Shown: positions 9,608 to 22,900 of the stretch, in pieces
Layout of the letters: every line of letters starts with the position of its first letter
Position numbering within the stretch: the stretch's first letter is position 1
Translations under genes and position numbers: made by a program
The notes under the pieces: model-generated
Told to the model about the DNA's origin: nothing
The model's input: the letters and a program-made list of their open reading frames with translations, nothing else
Databases searched by the model: none
DNA from: Paratinospora sagittata
Lineage: Eukaryota; Streptophyta; Magnoliopsida; Ranunculales; Menispermaceae
Length of the DNA: 64,000 nucleotides
Reading direction: 5' to 3'
Assembly (NCBI GenBank): GCA_035771175.1
Contig: CM069593.1
Span: forward strand, 18,629,956-18,693,955

Positions 9608-12600
9608 ATGAAAGAAGGAAAATCGGTTAAATTCAATCAGCAGCAGCAGCAGAACAGTTTTGTTTCTCCGTTTAGCTTCGCGAAATTGTTGGATCCCAAT
9701 GCTTCTTGGGACAAGGTATGCGTTTGTTTCTCTGTTCTCTTCATAATTCATTGCATATTGATTTTGCCTTGAATGCGATTGCGCTTCTCTACAGCGTGAT
9801 CTGATATTGAGGATATTAGGATGAATAGTTTGTTGTGTAATTGATATTCATTGCAATTTCACGCCTCGCGGAGGAAGTGTGCGGTGTTCCTCTCTCAGTT
9901 ATCTTGAAAGTGCAGTTTTTCCACAAATTAGTCCAGTTTTTTTTTTTTTTTTTTTTCTCATGTATTTTGAACTTATCAACTCTATTTCGTATTACTCTCC
10001 AATTTCCTTGCGTCAATTCTCAAGTTCTTTTTTTCCTTGTGCAGTTTAGGAAAGTTGAGATTATGATCAAGAGCATGTTTTAACTGACATAAAATCTTTT
10101 TATTTTTTTGGCATCAGGATCAATTGGGGGATGTTTTGCATTGGATTAGACAAGTAGTAGCCCTTGTATGTGGGTTGCTATGGGGTGCTGTTCCTTTTGT
10201 AGGAGCCATTTGGATGGTTGTGTAAGTTTAAATGTGTTTGACCCTTTTCTTTTCTAGTTTCATCAATTCTTTTTATTTTCAGTTGCTAGTTTGCAATTGT
10301 ATCACTTAAAGACATGAGCTATTCTTTGCACAATGTTGCACTTGCCTCTTGCAACACCTAACTTCTCATATTCCTTAATGATAAATGCTAAACTGTATAT
10401 CATCTGTTTGTACTTAGCATCACATGTCATTAACTCAGTGAGTAGAGGCTTTGACAATGTTGAAGACTCTTCCCCCAGCAGAGGGGTTAATGTTACTCAA
10501 ATAACTTGGTGGAAAAGAACTTTATTTTTTCAGGAAAAATTTGTTGGATATTTCCAAATTCCAAAAATGCAGGAATGTGATTTAATATGGAATGGCATTT
10601 TAGAGGAAGAAGCACTACTCCAATATTTCAGCCTGCATTACTCTTTGTAATTAATTTTACTGACTTTTTGGCAAAAAAAATAAAATAAAAAATATGCTGA
10701 CTTACCTTATTAAAACATTATTCCCTTGCATTTCTTCCCATACCTGCTTTGCCTATTTTTCTTTTGACCTCTTCCCATAGGTCTACCCCCGGTTTGATCA
10801 TTGTATCCTCACAGGTTTAGTCATGGAAGAAATGATAATCCATATCTTGAAAGATTATAGGATGTTAAGTTGCCAATGAAAGCAAATCAGTGGCTTTGAT
10901 TTAGTTGTATGACTGTCCTCCCTCTGTTTCTATAAAGTATAAGATTTAAGAATTATTATATCTCTTCTCCTAGATTATATATGAATAAGCTACAGTTTTT
11001 ATCTTTTTAAACTTCTTCACGCTGTTGTATAGAGAAGATGTCAGTGCAAGGTTTCAGTGAATCATTCTTTAGACTTTCGTGTGAGTGGAAAGAAGTAAAA
11101 TGGTCTGATAGATCTCTTTGCTTGGATATGCACTATAGATTTGGAAGCTTCATGAAGAAATCATCGGTTAAAGTAGTTTGTTCACAGTGGAAATGCTTCA
11201 TGTGTTGTAGAAGTCTGACCTTACAGCACAATTGTTGCTATATGAAAATCATGGCCGAAAGAACATTTTCTAGCTCCAAACTTGTTTACCTACTTATATA
11301 AACTTCAACCTTCATTCATAAGGTGTGCTGGTAGACGATTCAAAATTGAGTGGACTTTGTTTTTGACTGTTTCTATAAGATTTGTGCCCAACATTGGAAC
11401 TAAGGATGACCCTGCTGGTCCTACTTCTTTCTTTACATATATACGCCCACCCACACGCATCCAGTTGGCAGTTAGTATTAGAACTGTTGGATTAATCACA
11501 ATTCATGCACAGTTCTTCATTCCACACTTGGGGCATTTGCTAATAAAACTAGAAATAGACTGTCTTCAAGATTAACATCTTTTATAGCTTACATAGGAAT
11601 CAAACTTTGACCAATGCTTCCCATGGCAGACTCATCAAGACTGCTGCTACGCTCTAATGCTCTATAGCAAAAATAGTTGTCTTATTTATATATTTATTTA
11701 TTGTTGCTGTTCTGCCTGTTGGAATGTATGTCTTGGATAATGTTGAAACTATCTCCAACTAATCTAGCTTTACTCCTTGATTCCACATCCTAGAAGCAGT
11801 CCAAAAATGTGATGTAGAACTATGAATTCTCTAAAAAAGTTGTTAGTTGGGTGAAGAAATCCAAATTGTCAACAAACTATGCATTTTGAAGGAATCGAGG
11901 ATTAGTTCATTGATTCATTCTTTTCTTCTCAGCTTGCCCTTCATAAGACCATTTTGATGAGTGAAGCTGTCAAAGAAGGTGCTTCCACTTTCAGCTAATT
12001 CCCCAATTCTTTTTGCTTTAACTTTTGTGTCATCTATCTTTTCTTGTTCTTTCTTTTTTTTCTTGTGCAGTTGTGTATGCGCATGCTACCAGTATTATAC
12101 TATAGGTCTAGGTTCATATGAAAAATGTGTCAACTAAGTAATAAAAGATGCAAGATTGGACCTACATACACTTCCAGCCTTTTCTTTATATATTCTGGGC
12201 CAACTTGCTGGCAATATGATCATAGAAAGATTTTCCATCAGTTATCGACAACATTATTGCTTTTAATATTTATTTTTATCAGCAGTATTTGTGAGATTCT
12301 AATAATGCTTATATTGTTGTTCAGATTCCTTGCACTTTCTTCTGGGATTGTTTATGTTTATTATAAATGTATACTAAAAATTGATGAGGAAGATTTTGGT
12401 GGACACGGCGCCCTCCTTCAAGAGGGACTCTTTGCCTCTTTAACTCTATTTCTGGTACATGTCTTTCTTTATTTGTTGATTCACCTTAGCTCTTTGGTCC
12501 AAATAGGTATCTATATAAACATGACTGTTCCTATGGCTTTTATTAACTTCTCTTTTGTCATTTACGCAGCTTATGTGGATTCTAGTCTTCAGCTTGGCAC

Positions 12601-12608
12601 ACTTCTGA
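9608..12608 (+). CDS. Rab5-interacting (RAB5IF/OPTI-type) small membrane protein
   Basis: Four exons, 9608-9715, 10118-10221, 12325-12454 and 12570-12608, join in frame to 126 aa. All introns have GT/AG ends; intron 2 is about 2.1 kb. The protein has a short polar N-terminus with a glutamine run, then SPFSFAKLLDPNASWDKDQLGDVLHWIRQ, the core of the Rab5-interacting/RAB5IF family, two or three hydrophobic segments (VVALVCGLLWGAVPFVGAIWMVV; FLALSSGIVYVYY; a C-terminal one) and the conserved KIDEEDFGGHGALLQEGLFAS loop. Animal members act in ER or mitochondrial membranes in membrane-protein or respiratory-complex assembly; the plant role is unclear. I chose ATG 9608 because the next upstream in-frame codons lack an ATG. 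Confidence 0.9.
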
Positions 12609-13166
12609 TTTAGCTGTACATGAGACGGTCATTTTCTGCACTGGATTTGTTTTTCTTTTCAATTTTTCTTTTGTTCTAACTTATTATTGAGCAGAAGTCA
12701 TTTACTTGGTTACATGAGAGATTCAATTGATTGTGCCTGCGAAACAGTGGAGAAAATCCCATTTATATTAATACGTTTGTTTCTAATTTACAAGATTTCA
12801 ATGGCTTAGTTTGGTATTCCTCTAAACCATTCAATTCTGTTTGTTCTTTTTACAGAGGCTCAGCTTATATCTCCATTTAGCTGTTCTTGATTCCAGGAAT
12901 AGGGGTTGTGGTCAGAAATTGAAAATATTGTCTTTCACCATACACGAAAATAAGGAGTTATTTTGATCACTTGCTTGAGACTAGTTCCAACTTTCCTTGT
13001 TCAATACAGAAACATTCAGAATTCAAAATAAGTTCGATATAAATTAATCCATCACAAATTCAATATGTACATTACTTGCTTGTACAATTGGATCACAAAC
13101 ATCACCAGAATATCCTTAAAAATCTGACAAAACTCTTACAGAGGAAATCCTGGACTCCCATTTCCA
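12609..13166. other. Convergent intergenic region
   Basis: The 3' ends of the Rab5-interacting gene (+) and the PPR gene (-) face each other here. AT-rich; no gene or repeat recognised. Confidence 0.6.
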
Positions 13167-15215
13167 TCACCAGTAATCTGCACAAGAGCATAAACCATCT
13201 TTGAAATGGTGGAACCGGCTCCTATCTCTTACCACTATATCTCTATTAAAGACCTTGGAAATAATCTTTATAGCTGAGTGACAATCAACACATACCCGCA
13301 AGTTCTTCACAACTCGTACCGTAGCTCCCTTATCAGTTGCAATGAGACCAAATGCAATTGCCAACTTCTCACTGTGGTAAAATAACGCCTTCTCTTTTTC
13401 CTCGTCTTCCACATCGAAGAATACTTCAGACTTGCTTGCAACATAACCCGCTCTCTTCAACTGCTTCGAGATTTCATCTATCATATAGTATATTTCCTTG
13501 GATCTAGGGTGAATCTTCTGTTCTACACCAAACTCATGAATCTCACCATTTATCTCAATCCAACTACACCCAGGAAGTTTACTGACCCCTTTCTCCCTCA
13601 TCATCTCCCTCACCTTAGCAAGATTATCCCACTTTCCTGCATTAGCATATATATTGGACATAGTTGCCAAGTACCCGCCATCTTCAAGATCAAGTTCAAC
13701 CAAGTGTTCAATGGCACACTCAGCAAGCTCAACATTTCCATGGACCTTACAGGCATTAAGTAAAGCACCCCAAACTCCGGTATGGGGTACAAGAGGCATT
13801 GTTTGAATGAATTTGTAGGCGTCATCTAATAAACCGGCCCGGCCGAGAAGATCAACCATGCACCCATAATGTTCAATCTTTGGTATGATACCAAGCTCCT
13901 GTTGCATAGTGTGAAAAAATCTCCACCCTTCATGTACCAATCCTGCATGGCTGCAAGCATACAAAACACCAATCATAGTAACTTCATCAGGATTTACATC
14001 TCGATTTCTCATTTGTTCAAAGAATTCCAAGGCACCTTTGCTTTGTCCGTTCATCGAGAAGCCCATGATCATTGCATTCCAAGCTACGACATCTCTATTA
14101 GGCATGTGATTGAAAACACGCAGAGCGCTTTCAAGTGCTCCACATTTTGAATACATGTCCACAAGAGCTGTTCCCACAATAACATTCAAAGCAATTCTGT
14201 TTCTATCAATAAAAGCATGCACCCAACTCCCAATATCTAAAGCTCCTACTTGAGCACAAGCAGAAAGAAGGCTCACCAGTGTCACTGAATTGGGCTTTAC
14301 TTTCTCTCTTTGCATTTGATGAAACAGTGCTATAGCTTCATTAATCCTCTTACTCTGCACAAGCCCACCAATCACCGTGTTCCAAGACACCACATCTCTC
14401 TCCGGCATCTCATTGAAGAACTGGAGCATAACTTCTGTTTTACCATACTTGGCATACCCACCCAATAATGTATTGTAAGTAAGAATATCCTTAGCGGAAG
14501 CTTTCTCAAAATGCAATCTAGCAAGTCTAATATCACCAATTCTTACATACCCATAAATCACAGTATTCCAAGCTATGAGATCCTTAGCGGGCATTTCATC
14601 GAAGATCTTTTGCGCTCTTTCCATGTCGCAGCTGCACTCGTTCACATAACCCGATAAAAGGGTAGTCCAAGATACCGCATCTTTCACAGGCATTTCATCA
14701 AACACTTGGTGGGCACTCTTCATACCCCCGTAATTTGCATACAATTCAATCAAACTCGTTCCTACGAAGACGTCAATTTCTATACGGATTTTAATCAGTT
14801 GCCCGTGAAGCCATTGGCCTTTAAGTAGATTTTTTAAAGTGGCAAATGCTCTGATGACGAAAGGGTATGTGAAGTGGTCGGGTATAATGCCCTGAGCTCT
14901 CATTCGGTCAAAAAACAGAAGGGCATTATTGGGTTCATGATTCTGCTGAAACCCTCTTATCATGGTGTTCCAGACGAAGGAGTTTGGTTGCAGCATTTGA
15001 TCAAAGATCTTATTTGCATAAACCATGTTGCCCAATGACGCGCAGTGAGCCACGAAGTTTCCGACGGCAAAATGGTTCTGTAGCAACTCTGATTTTATAA
15101 GGTAGACATGAAGGGCCTTCAAGTCTTTCAAGGATTTGTATTGTTTCTTCAGAAGAGAGAGTGATAGCTGCTTCTGCACTGTTTCGCCTTCCGCTATCCA
15201 TTTCAAAAACCCCAT
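13167..15215 (-). CDS. PLS-DYW class pentatricopeptide repeat protein
   Basis: One uninterrupted 682-codon frame, as usual for PPR genes. After about 30 residues it has a run of P, L and S repeats (for example FVWNTMIRGFQQN, DAVSWTTLLSGYV, DLIAWNTVIYGYV, DVVSWNTVIGGLVQ, DVVAWNAMIMGFS), then E and E+ motifs (WGALLNACKVHGN, LPGCSWIEI) and a complete DYW domain. The DYW domain keeps the cytidine-deaminase-like zinc ligands HSEKLA and CVDCH and ends in CSCADYW. Such proteins bind specific organelle transcripts and edit C to U in mitochondria or plastids. The N-terminus lacks an obvious strong transit peptide, so which organelle is open. The target cannot be told by eye. Family call is very secure. 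Confidence 0.95.
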   Translation of the reverse strand: MGFLKWIAEGETVQKQLSLSLLKKQYKSLKDLKALHVYLIKSELLQNHFAVGNFVAHCASLGNMVYANKIFDQMLQPNSFVWNTMIRGFQQNHEPNNALLFFDRMRAQGIIPDHFTYPFVIRAFATLKNLLKGQWLHGQLIKIRIEIDVFVGTSLIELYANYGGMKSAHQVFDEMPVKDAVSWTTLLSGYVNECSCDMERAQKIFDEMPAKDLIAWNTVIYGYVRIGDIRLARLHFEKASAKDILTYNTLLGGYAKYGKTEVMLQFFNEMPERDVVSWNTVIGGLVQSKRINEAIALFHQMQREKVKPNSVTLVSLLSACAQVGALDIGSWVHAFIDRNRIALNVIVGTALVDMYSKCGALESALRVFNHMPNRDVVAWNAMIMGFSMNGQSKGALEFFEQMRNRDVNPDEVTMIGVLYACSHAGLVHEGWRFFHTMQQELGIIPKIEHYGCMVDLLGRAGLLDDAYKFIQTMPLVPHTGVWGALLNACKVHGNVELAECAIEHLVELDLEDGGYLATMSNIYANAGKWDNLAKVREMMREKGVSKLPGCSWIEINGEIHEFGVEQKIHPRSKEIYYMIDEISKQLKRAGYVASKSEVFFDVEDEEKEKALFYHSEKLAIAFGLIATDKGATVRVVKNLRVCVDCHSAIKIISKVFNRDIVVRDRSRFHHFKDGLCSCADYW

Positions 15216-16456
15216 CCATCGGAGCTCTCACAGGCTCTGATGCTGCCTCTTAAGACTTCACACCCTTCCTTCTTTGAACTTTGGTTGGCTTTTGGAGCCA
15301 TTTAAATTCATTTAAATGTTTTTTTATTATTAAGTTTGGTTAATACGAAAAAAAATATTCATTTCAATTTTATTAAGTTTGGTTAATAGCTGAGAAAATC
15401 ACAATTTTCTTTTGAAAGCTTTAAACTTGACATATTAAAAAAATGGTGAAAGTAATCCTAGTTAAAGATAAAATGACAGAAAATCGATTAAGGTAATGTA
15501 AACATATACAACATATACCTTGAAATACACCAATTTGAAAGAGTGATAAATGAACCGAACATCATGACAATAGAAGTAGAAGAAAACTTAAAATAACATG
15601 AAAAAAAAGATAATTAAAAAAATTAACTTCTTGTGGTTTAAATATCAACTTTAGTGGAGAATTTAAACAAATTTTATATCGTGTTGTGCTATGCATATTG
15701 CAGATGTTTTAGGCTTTGAACATAGTTTTGTTAAGCTTTTGAAATTTTTAAGATATGTTCTTATGAAAATTTTGGATAAGAAACTAAGGTGGGGCTTGGT
15801 TGACTATCCAGATTTTTTTTTTTTTTTTTTAGGGTACTTAAAAAGTATAATTAAAAAATTTTAAAAATAACAAAATGTTATTTTATAAGTTTTCGCTTGT
15901 GAGAGAATATTAAAAAAGTGTTTTTTAAAAATTATTCCACCAAACATATTTTTTATTATTTTCTTTTTCTTTTACTATTTGAAAATTAAAAATAATTTTT
16001 GAATTATAAATCAAACACAACCTAAAGCTCTAAAAAATTTCAAACTGCCACATCTTCCCTGCCTCCCTGTTTATCTATTATGAGAATTTTAAGAGACCCA
16101 ATTAATCCTTTAGTTATCAGAGTAACTATTAACATCTGCAAGAGTTTATTTTGAACTATTTAAAACTGTAAAAAGTAATAAGTTATTTGTTTTTTGATAC
16201 AGTAATTAGTTAATTGAACTTGATTCAATGATCATTAAATAATGAATGATAAATGTAGGAAATAGAAATTGGGTGCTGTCCAAAATTTTAAATAAAAGAG
16301 TAAAATAGAAGAAAATCAGAACAAAAATAAGAAAAAACTCTGACAAAAGAAAAACAAAAACTAATGCCCTTTATAAAACTAACTAAAGAGAATCCTTTAC
16401 ATGTTTCCTTGCATGCAGCCTGCCTGCTTACAAAGTAAAATAAATTCATCATGAAT
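15216..16456. other. AT-rich spacer upstream of the PPR gene and downstream of the STP gene
   Basis: No gene seen. Between about 15791 and 16024 an AT-rich block has weakly mirrored ends (ggggcttggttga at the left; ggttgtgtttga on the other strand at the right) and may be an old MITE. A T-run lies at 15812-15830. Confidence 0.5.
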
Positions 16457-18298
16457 TTAGACATTCGATATTTGGTCTGGCTTCTCATCATCATCTTGCA
16501 CAAATCTCTTCCAATACCAATGGTCTTTCCACACCTTTGCCATGTCTTCAATTGGGATTCCCTTAGTCTCAGGCAAGAAGAAGTAGACGAAAAAAGTCAT
16601 CATAACACCAAAGGCTGCAAAGAAGTAGAACAGCCCAAACTTCATTGTGCAAAGCATCTTTAAGAAGACTTCAGCAATTAAAAAAGTGAACACCATGTTC
16701 ACTCCAACATTTATACTCTGTGCAGCTGATCTGATCTCAAGAGGGAAGATCTCGCTTGGCACCAACCATCCCAGAGGCCCCCATGACCAAGCAAAAGCTG
16801 ACACAAACAAGCAAATGCACAGCACCACTAGTATGGCGAAGGTGTTGCCGATAGTTGCCTCGCCCGTTAACCCGAATTTAGACCAGATAAGAGACCCAAT
16901 AGCCACCTATTGTCAAAACAAGTAAAACAAATTAATATCTATATATGTTGGTTTGATATAAATAATTCGTCGAAGAAAGTCATCACAATATGAATAAGAG
17001 TCAGTACTATAGGCATTTTTTCATATTAAGAAATAAAAATAAAAAAAATTGAAGAATATATATGGGTATATATACCTGAAATATGAACATTTGAATTCCA
17101 CCCTCTAAGAGAAGGAACCTTCTGCCAGTCCTATCAACCAAGCCAATGGAGACAAAGGTGGCAGCAGCATTAACCAAACCAGTGATAACAGCGGACAAAA
17201 GAGAAGCAGTGCTACCAAAACCAAGGGTCTGGAAGAGAACAGGAGCATAAAACATAACCACATTCATGCCAGTGAGCTGTTGGAAGAAGGGAATGAGAAT
17301 GGACATAACTAACTGTGGCCTGTACTTTCTCATCCAAATATTGCTCCATGGATGCTCAACCTTCCTTGATGCTTCACATGCAGCAACAAGATCAGCGAAC
17401 TCCTCATCAACATCATCAGTACCCCTGATTTTCTTCAGCATAGCCCTTGCTTCCTCAGGGTGATTTCTCTCAAGAATTGAGTTTGGAGTGTCAGGGACAA
17501 AAAAGCTTCCAATAGTGATCATAAGTGCAGGGACAGCAGCACCACCTAAACTAACTCTCCACCCCCAACCACCTTCTATCTTGGCTGTGAAATAGTTTAT
17601 TAAATTGGCAGCAAGAATGCCAATTGTGATCATCAATTGGAACCCTATGTTTAAAGCGCCACGGTACTTGCAAGGAGCCATCTCTGATAGGTAAAGTGGC
17701 ACAGACTGATTTGCGAAGCCAACACCAATACCAAGCAACATGCGACCGGTGATAAGCATGGCGACATTCTTAGCAACGGCATTGATGATTGCTCCACACA
17801 AGAACACAGCGCCACCAAGAAGCATAGACCGCTTTCTTCCGAATACCCTCGTTACAATGGAAGCAAAGAAGGAGGCCACAAGTGCCATCAAATAGAGAGA
17901 TGAAGTAAACAGAGTTAGAATCTGGCTATCGAACTTGCAATACTGATTCGAGGATTGAATCCCGCTTTCCTTTCTGTAAACAGAAGGAAAGAACTTCTCC
18001 AAGAAAGGTTGCATCGATGTAACACCACCTTAAAATTATCAAAATCAAACAGAATTAGATCAGAAAGAAAGAAAGCAATTAAAGATGCCCAGAATGATAT
18101 ATATATATATAATTATTTTAAGTGAAGGGAAATATGTTTATGTATGTATGTATTGTAATTACCAGAAATGCCGATATCATAACCGAAGATCAGACCACCA
18201 AAAGCAGCGATTAAGCAAGCCATGAAAACAGAAGCAGTCATCTTCCCGGGATAGTTATTCCCAGGACCACCAGGAGGAACAATAACGCCACCCGCCAT
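16457..18298 (-). CDS. STP: STP-type monosaccharide/H+ symporter (MFS)
   Basis: Three exons on the minus strand, 18298-18163, 18028-17076 and 16906-16457, join in frame to 512 aa, the normal STP length. Start is the ATG at 18298 ([13 protein letters not shown]). It has the 12-helix major facilitator fold with sugar porter signatures: [88 protein letters not shown] and [12 protein letters not shown]. STPs import hexoses with protons across the plasma membrane, feeding sink tissues. The NQYC and LCTMKFG cysteines sit where STPs carry their conserved lid-domain disulfide. Whether it prefers glucose, galactose or another hexose cannot be read off. A TATA box and a repeated purine-rich 5' leader lie upstream. 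Confidence 0.95.
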
Positions 18299-18341
18299 TA
18301 TCACCGTACGCTACCTACAACTAAAAATATTGCAGAGAAGA

Positions 18342-18407
18342 GAAGTGAACAGAACAGAGGAAGAACAGAGAAGTGAAGTGAACAGAACAGAGGAAGAATA
18401 GAGAAGA
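18342..18407 (-). repeat. 33-bp tandem duplication in the 5' leader of the STP gene
   Basis: The plus-strand block gaagtgaacagaacagagga (followed by agaa) occurs at 18342 and again at 18375, an offset of 33 bp, in the presumed transcribed leader between the TATA box and the ATG. On the mRNA sense strand it is CT-rich. Confidence 0.8.
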
Positions 18408-18447
18408 GAAGATCGACGAGTGAAGAGAAGTGGAAGGGATCGGGTGG

Positions 18448-18454
18448 ATTTATA
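18448..18454 (-). promoter_or_regulatory. TATA box of the STP gene
   Basis: The minus strand reads tctataaatccacc, a good plant TATA box about 145 bp upstream of the ATG, leaving room for a leader of roughly 110 bases. Confidence 0.65.
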
Positions 18455-18470
18455 GAATAGTTATGAAGAG

Positions 18471-19927
18471 CAGGAGCAGAGTTGGAGTCGAATTATGCTA
18501 GAGAAATATTTCTATTTCTCGTCTCCGACTCTTATTCGGTTCGTGTATTTTTTTTATTTCTATTTCTATTTCCTTAATTTAATCGAATATTTCTATTTCC
18601 TATATCTTGCCTCCGACATCTATTTGGTTCATGTTATAATTTTTAATTTAATAAAGTAATTAAATTGTTTATTTCAAAATTGAAAATGACACGAATGAAA
18701 ATATCATATTAAACTACTATTCGAATTAATTTAAAGATATGAGATTTTACAATTCATAAATCGAAATGAAATAATTCAACCCTACTGACTTGATTTTTTT
18801 TTAATATTTCGACTTGGTTGGATTAGATAAGTATTTAGCCAACACAACCAGTCAATACCCCTAATTGTAAGAAACATTTTCTTAAAAAAAAAATAAAAAT
18901 AAAACTTAAGGAAGAAAATTATTTAATAAACTTAAAAATTAAAATTTTGAAAAAGAATTTTTTTTATAATGTACACAGATAAGATGATTTTTTTTAAAAA
19001 AAAAAAAAAAGGAAAAGAAAAGAAAAGAAATGTAAAAGAGTAATTCTAGGCGAGAAAAAAAATAAATGTTGTTGAAACCTCTATCCTTCTGTCTGCTAGT
19101 TGCAGAGCTTATAAGTCATCTTTGAAAACATGATTCAAACAAGTGCTTCTATAGAAAATCTTGGCTTATTATGATGGGATTCAATTATTTTATGAAAGCT
19201 GCTTCTGAAGTGTTTTTAAGACATAAGTAAGGTAGCTTTTCATAACTCTAATTGGTTCAAACTCTAATTAAAATAAAGGTTAGACAAAATTAAAAAGTTT
19301 GATAATAATTTGCCAACCTATTTGTAGTAAAGAATGATTCAACTATATTAAAATAATATATAACATAACAAATTTGCATTAAAGCGACTTAAAAAAATAA
19401 ATTTATATAGTCGACCGATGCAGTTGGGAAAGGGCAAAAGCAGGATTACATTTCCATTATGAAATGCTAAAATGGTCACTTTTAAAACCTGGTAGCTGAA
19501 GCCTGTGGCAAAACGATTGCTCTCTTCTGAGCATAAAAATTAGAGTTTTATTATGATATAGGAACGGTATTACTCTGGATTGCACAATCTCATAGCTAGA
19601 TTGACCGTGACAAACAAGAATGATAAGTTGATGTTGATAACAACAACAATGAATTAACAAATTTGCAGGCTCTTTAAGATACGTTTGAAGTGGGTTCACT
19701 TTACATTAACACAAACAGGACCAAGTACCTGAACTTTGCAAGAAAATCTAAAGGAAATAATGGTTGCAGCAATTGACCATCCTATCAAGCAGATGTGAGT
19801 TGCAGACTTCCATGGGGAAAACGCTGCTATCTACGTTGAATTACAAATATTTTCAACGTTATTATCTGGAGAAAAGCAAGAAGATTACTGTCCATAAAAC
19901 CTGGAAATCACAGCATCATCATCCTTT
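18471..19927. other. AT-rich spacer, STP promoter side and 3' side of the PGRL1-like gene
   Basis: Contains poly-A/T stretches (18960-19060) and no recognisable gene. The part near 19700-19927 is probably 3' UTR of the PGRL1-like gene. No repeat family identified. Confidence 0.5.
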
Positions 19928-22900
19928 CTACATCCATCTTTGAGATTTGTATCTTCTCCTTTGTCGAAGCAGGTAAATGCGACCATATACCCATCGTTTA
20001 CTGGGTCCAGATGTGGATTGCTGCACATGAAAATTAAATTCACATGAAGAACAAAAATAAAAAGGTTAGGAAGAGTATAATTGAGTAAAACTGTAAAAGT
20101 TCTATTCATCAAATTTGTCACTTAAATGATTATATGAGGTTTAGAAAAAATTAGGATTTATCATGCAAAGGGAAAAAGAATTTGGGCTGTTGGGGCTGTT
20201 TGAAGATGAGAAGATAAGCACTGTATCATTACCTCAACGTTGGGGCGGAATTCTAGTGCGCTTTCACATACATGACAGTCAGCTCTATGGGGAGTTTGAT
20301 TAGATTGGTCTGCCGCAACAAAAGCAAAGACCTGCAAGAAAATGCTTAAGTTAAAACCATTTTGAGATGGATGACAAAGACAATGGCAGAAATTTGGCGA
20401 GAAATCATTAGAATACAAACTCGGGGTTCTGCAAAACTAGTACAAGAAGCCTAATTTTTTAATAGCATACCTCCTCCCCACAATTCGGGCATGCTCCCTT
20501 CAGTGCTACCAAATCATTTCTCCACAATCGCTGAAGCGCTCGAACTGTACACATGATCAAGTTAGTGAGATAACATTTGGATAATGAGAAAAAGAAAGAT
20601 TATGAATTAAACATCATATTGTTTGGCATCACTATTTCCATCCATATTGATTATCCAAAAGTTGATTAAGTATATTTACTTTCACAAGCTACCACCATGA
20701 GTACTGTCTGGCAAGCCTACATCTTTGCTAGTACCGATATTGTCCCAACTTAACCACCTCTGCATCCAGGTGTGAGATTTTACTACAAAAAGCCTTGGTG
20801 CTAAATTGCTAATGAGGGTGAGATCTCACTTTATATTTTATGTGATGAACTTGCTCCTATCCAATATGGGATAGTTATTTGGCCCACACAATGCCAACAA
20901 TCACATCACTAGTTTTCCCTAAACATTTGAATAACATCTAAAATAAGATTATGATTTTCATTTTGCAAGCATGAAATCAGATCACATTGCATATCTAGGA
21001 CTCAAGAGTATACACTCTACCTCCGGTCTATATGAGATATGTAACTCAAAAATTAAGGCTATCAATCCATGAGTACAAAACTGCATAACAGAAAAGAGGA
21101 AATTAAATGATATTCTTACCAGAAGCCAATGCAATTGGATAGCAAATCACGGACCCAAAAACCATGGATAGAATGCCATTTGCCGTTGCAAGAAATTGTA
21201 ATCTTGATGCTGTGTCATTTGAAAGCGGACTCGCATCAAATGCATCTTGATATGCCAGGCTAGCTGTGTAAATGACAGGCACTAGAAATGCTAAACTGCT
21301 AAATGTAAGTAATATGATCCATACGCTTGCCAATGCAAATACCTGTGAAGGATCTTCCTGCCCTACAGCCAAAATGTTTTAAGCTTCAAGATGAGGAACA
21401 AATGTTGCTGCAGCTAAGTAATTAAAACGAATTTATAACAGTCAATAACTGATTCAGATTTTCTCAATTTTTACATACTTGGTCTTCCATTGGTGAAGCA
21501 AAAGATATGTCCATCTGAAAGATGACATTTCGTGTATGTGATCTTCTGAGCATAGAGACCCCGTTCCAGGACATAAAACCAGAACTAGCCTTCATACATC
21601 TCCACAAAAGATGTCTCAAATGTGTCGTTAAAGTAAAACAGGACGACTACAAGCATATATATATATACATTTTATTTTTTTTGGTCTATGAACCCCCGGT
21701 GTACGTCCCCGCTAACCCCTTTGGGGGAGGGGGGGTGAGACTATTCCGAAGTCGGAAACTGCAGAGGTTGTTGGGCGTCCCTTCCAAAATGGGCGGATAA
21801 GTGTGGGCACGAACTAGGACTCGAAGTCGAGACCTTGTCCCTCAACCACGACTTATACCTCTTCCCTCATACAACAAGGCTACCCGACTTTGAGTATATA
21901 TATATATATATATACATTTATATGCATACATACTTATCCCATATTTCCATTTCCAATTGTTGCACACAAGTGGAAGTGAGGATGATCTCTTCACCATGAA
22001 AATTCCCCATATAAAAAATCCCAAGCGATTTTAGAAATTCTTAACTTAACTCTATCAAATTAGTAGATACTAAATTGAGACACCAATTAGCTGAAGACTC
22101 GTAATCACATTCTCACTCTTATCATAACCTTTTCATACTTAAAATTGATACCAATTACGTAGAACTATCAGTGTGAGAAAGGAAATATTATCTATATGCC
22201 TTTCAAACAATTAACTTTTTAAAAGGCAATCTAAATATCATTCTTTTCTCCATTAATTGGGCTATTCCCCTTAAAAACAAAACAAACAAAATGAGTCTCC
22301 CATCCATCAATCACAAAGTAAGTTAAGTAACTATTAACATAAGGGCAGTATAAAAAACTACCATAATTATTTCTCATTCATCCGAAATTCTGATGAACGA
22401 TGCAAAAGAGAATGTGATAAAAATTTGGGAGAAATACTTTAGAGATGATAAATATCCAAGAGAATTACCTCAGCGTCTGAATACGTTGATTGTCGCCTCA
22501 GGCTACATCGAGGATACTTGACCACAGACTTCGATCCATACCACCGTAGTTTCAGCTGTACCCATTATTAATTGTTCATCAATACAAGTGTTAGAACCAA
22601 AAATTACATAAAAATAAATAAAAATTTGGCGCTACCACGAATTAGAACAAAATACAAAAGGGCATCATATCATCACCTCTACTTTGTCAAACATGTCATC
22701 AACAATCAAAGGTTTTCCGCTATAGTACGCATCCCGTGCCTAGCTCCACCCAAAAAAAAAAAAAAAATTGAATCATTTAGTATATATATATATATATGTA
22801 GAAAAAAAAAACCAAATTTACATATATATATTTGTCAAAAAAATAATAATAAAACTACTGACTTGGAGGTAAAGGGCTTCAAGGGTTTCTTTACTGGCGG

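Noticed and set aside
10333..11575. Open frames in intron 2 of the Rab5-interacting gene
   Set aside because: No recognisable protein; exons on both sides join in frame without them.
13509..14150. Plus-strand frames inside the PPR gene
   Set aside because: Shadows of the long, clearly conserved minus-strand frame.
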